Below are positions 63,732 through 64,000 of a stretch of 64,000 nucleotides of DNA, piece after piece. Below the pieces are notes generated by a model that ran no database searches, had not been told where the DNA came from, and saw nothing but the letters and a program-made list of their open reading frames with translations. A program made the position numbers and the translations under genes. The DNA comes from an uncultured Bacilli bacterium (GTDB lineage: Bacteria > Bacillota_I > Bacilli_A > RF39 > UBA660), in the NCBI GenBank assembly GCA_934119965.1, contig CAKOTA010000006.1, forward strand, positions 1 to 64,000, read 5' to 3'. Within the stretch, counting starts at the first letter, position 1. Each line of letters begins with the position of its first letter.

Positions 63732-64000
63732 ATGAAAATATGTGTTGTTGGCACGGGATATGTTGGCTTTTCTCTACCTGTTCGTCTTAGTGAAAAAAAT
63801 GATATTGTCGTTTATGATATAGATAAAGAAAAATTAATATGATAAATAATAATATAAGTCCATTGAAAATGATGGTATTTATTAATATTTAAATAATAAG
63901 AAGCTGAAACTAAAATCCACCCGTAATTATCAGGTGGATTTTGAAAATTCAAAGTACATTATAATATGTACTCCAATTGATTTTGGCTATAAAACTAATT
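63732..64000 (+). pseudogene. ugd: Decayed UDP-glucose 6-dehydrogenase gene
   Basis: The ATG at 63732 starts MKICVVGTGYVGFSLPVRL, then SEKNDIVVYDIDKEKLI, the clear N-terminus of UDP-glucose/GDP-mannose dehydrogenase, and stops at TGA 63840. The homology continues in other frames: INNNISP (about 63843-63864), then IENDGIY and, after a TAA, YLNNKKLKLKSTRNYQ and KYIIICTPIDFGYKTN up to the window end. At least two frameshifts and one nonsense codon are needed. The gene runs past the window. Confidence 0.8.

Noticed and set aside
1..64000. Mycoplasma-type code (TGA as Trp)
   Set aside because: TGA ends conserved proteins such as YvcK and the DUF1653 protein at the expected length, and Trp is always TGG.

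Overview
The window is very AT-rich Firmicutes DNA. TGA is used as stop (for example at the ends of yvcK and the HAM1-UDG gene's neighbours) and tryptophan is TGG, so this is the standard bacterial code and not a Mycoplasma code. Gene content (MurE, MraY, MurD, MurT/GatD, FtsA, FtsZ, an era-yqzL-recO block, S66 and polysaccharide-deacetylase enzymes) points to a walled, reduced-genome relative of the Bacilli/Mollicutes, most like the uncultured gut lineages grouped as RF39 or Erysipelotrichia-like Bacilli. That placement is inference from gene content.

Layout. 1-1670: window edge with a G12 tract, a secreted surface protein, and a second copy broken by an IS3-type remnant and a stop codon. 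1742-5776: cdd-era-yqzL-DUF1653-recO-yuiD and two small unknowns. 5806-6855: three tandem ~349-bp units, each with the layout of a type I toxin-antitoxin locus. 6928-13409: gltX, murE, mraY, yvcK, murD. 13402-16305 (minus): GGDEF protein, GatD-like protein, MurT. 16677-16869: tRNA-Glu and tRNA-Thr. 16863-22530: an accessory island downstream of tRNA-Thr, built from single-gene cassettes separated by repeats that copy the tRNA 3' end (DUF488-like, ART-like, HAM1-UDG fusion, KilA-N, ABC remnant). 22742-30023: HAD, HEPN remnant, CvpA, thioredoxin, RecD2, polysaccharide deacetylase, PgsA. 30274-41406: secE-nusG-rplK-rplA-rplJ-rplL-rpoB-rpoC with L1 and L10 autoregulatory RNA sites. 41482-47933: NrtR-like regulator, prepilin-like protein, tRNA-Ser, WYL-SIS-HAM1 operon, cysE, ZIP, sirtuin, pseudouridine synthase. 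48078-50653: bacteriocin locus with a C39-peptidase ABC exporter and at least two double-glycine peptides. 50731-53801: rpsU, yqeY, ftsA, ftsZ. 54594-61965: a strong promoter, a leader peptide with attenuator-like terminator, a short Rel, and then an overlapping six-gene operon (HAD, HPr-kinase-like ATPase, radical SAM, unknown, S66/MccF-like peptidase, GT28-like transferase). 62042-64000: argS and a decayed UDP-glucose dehydrogenase gene.

The strongest candidates for something undescribed are the triplicated toxin-antitoxin array, the tRNA-Thr cassette island with its HAM1-UDG fusion, the bacteriocin peptides, and the Rel-linked radical SAM/S66 operon. Other recurring traits are -10 boxes placed almost on top of an AGGTGAT Shine-Dalgarno, giving very short leaders, and two genes that seem to start at ACG.
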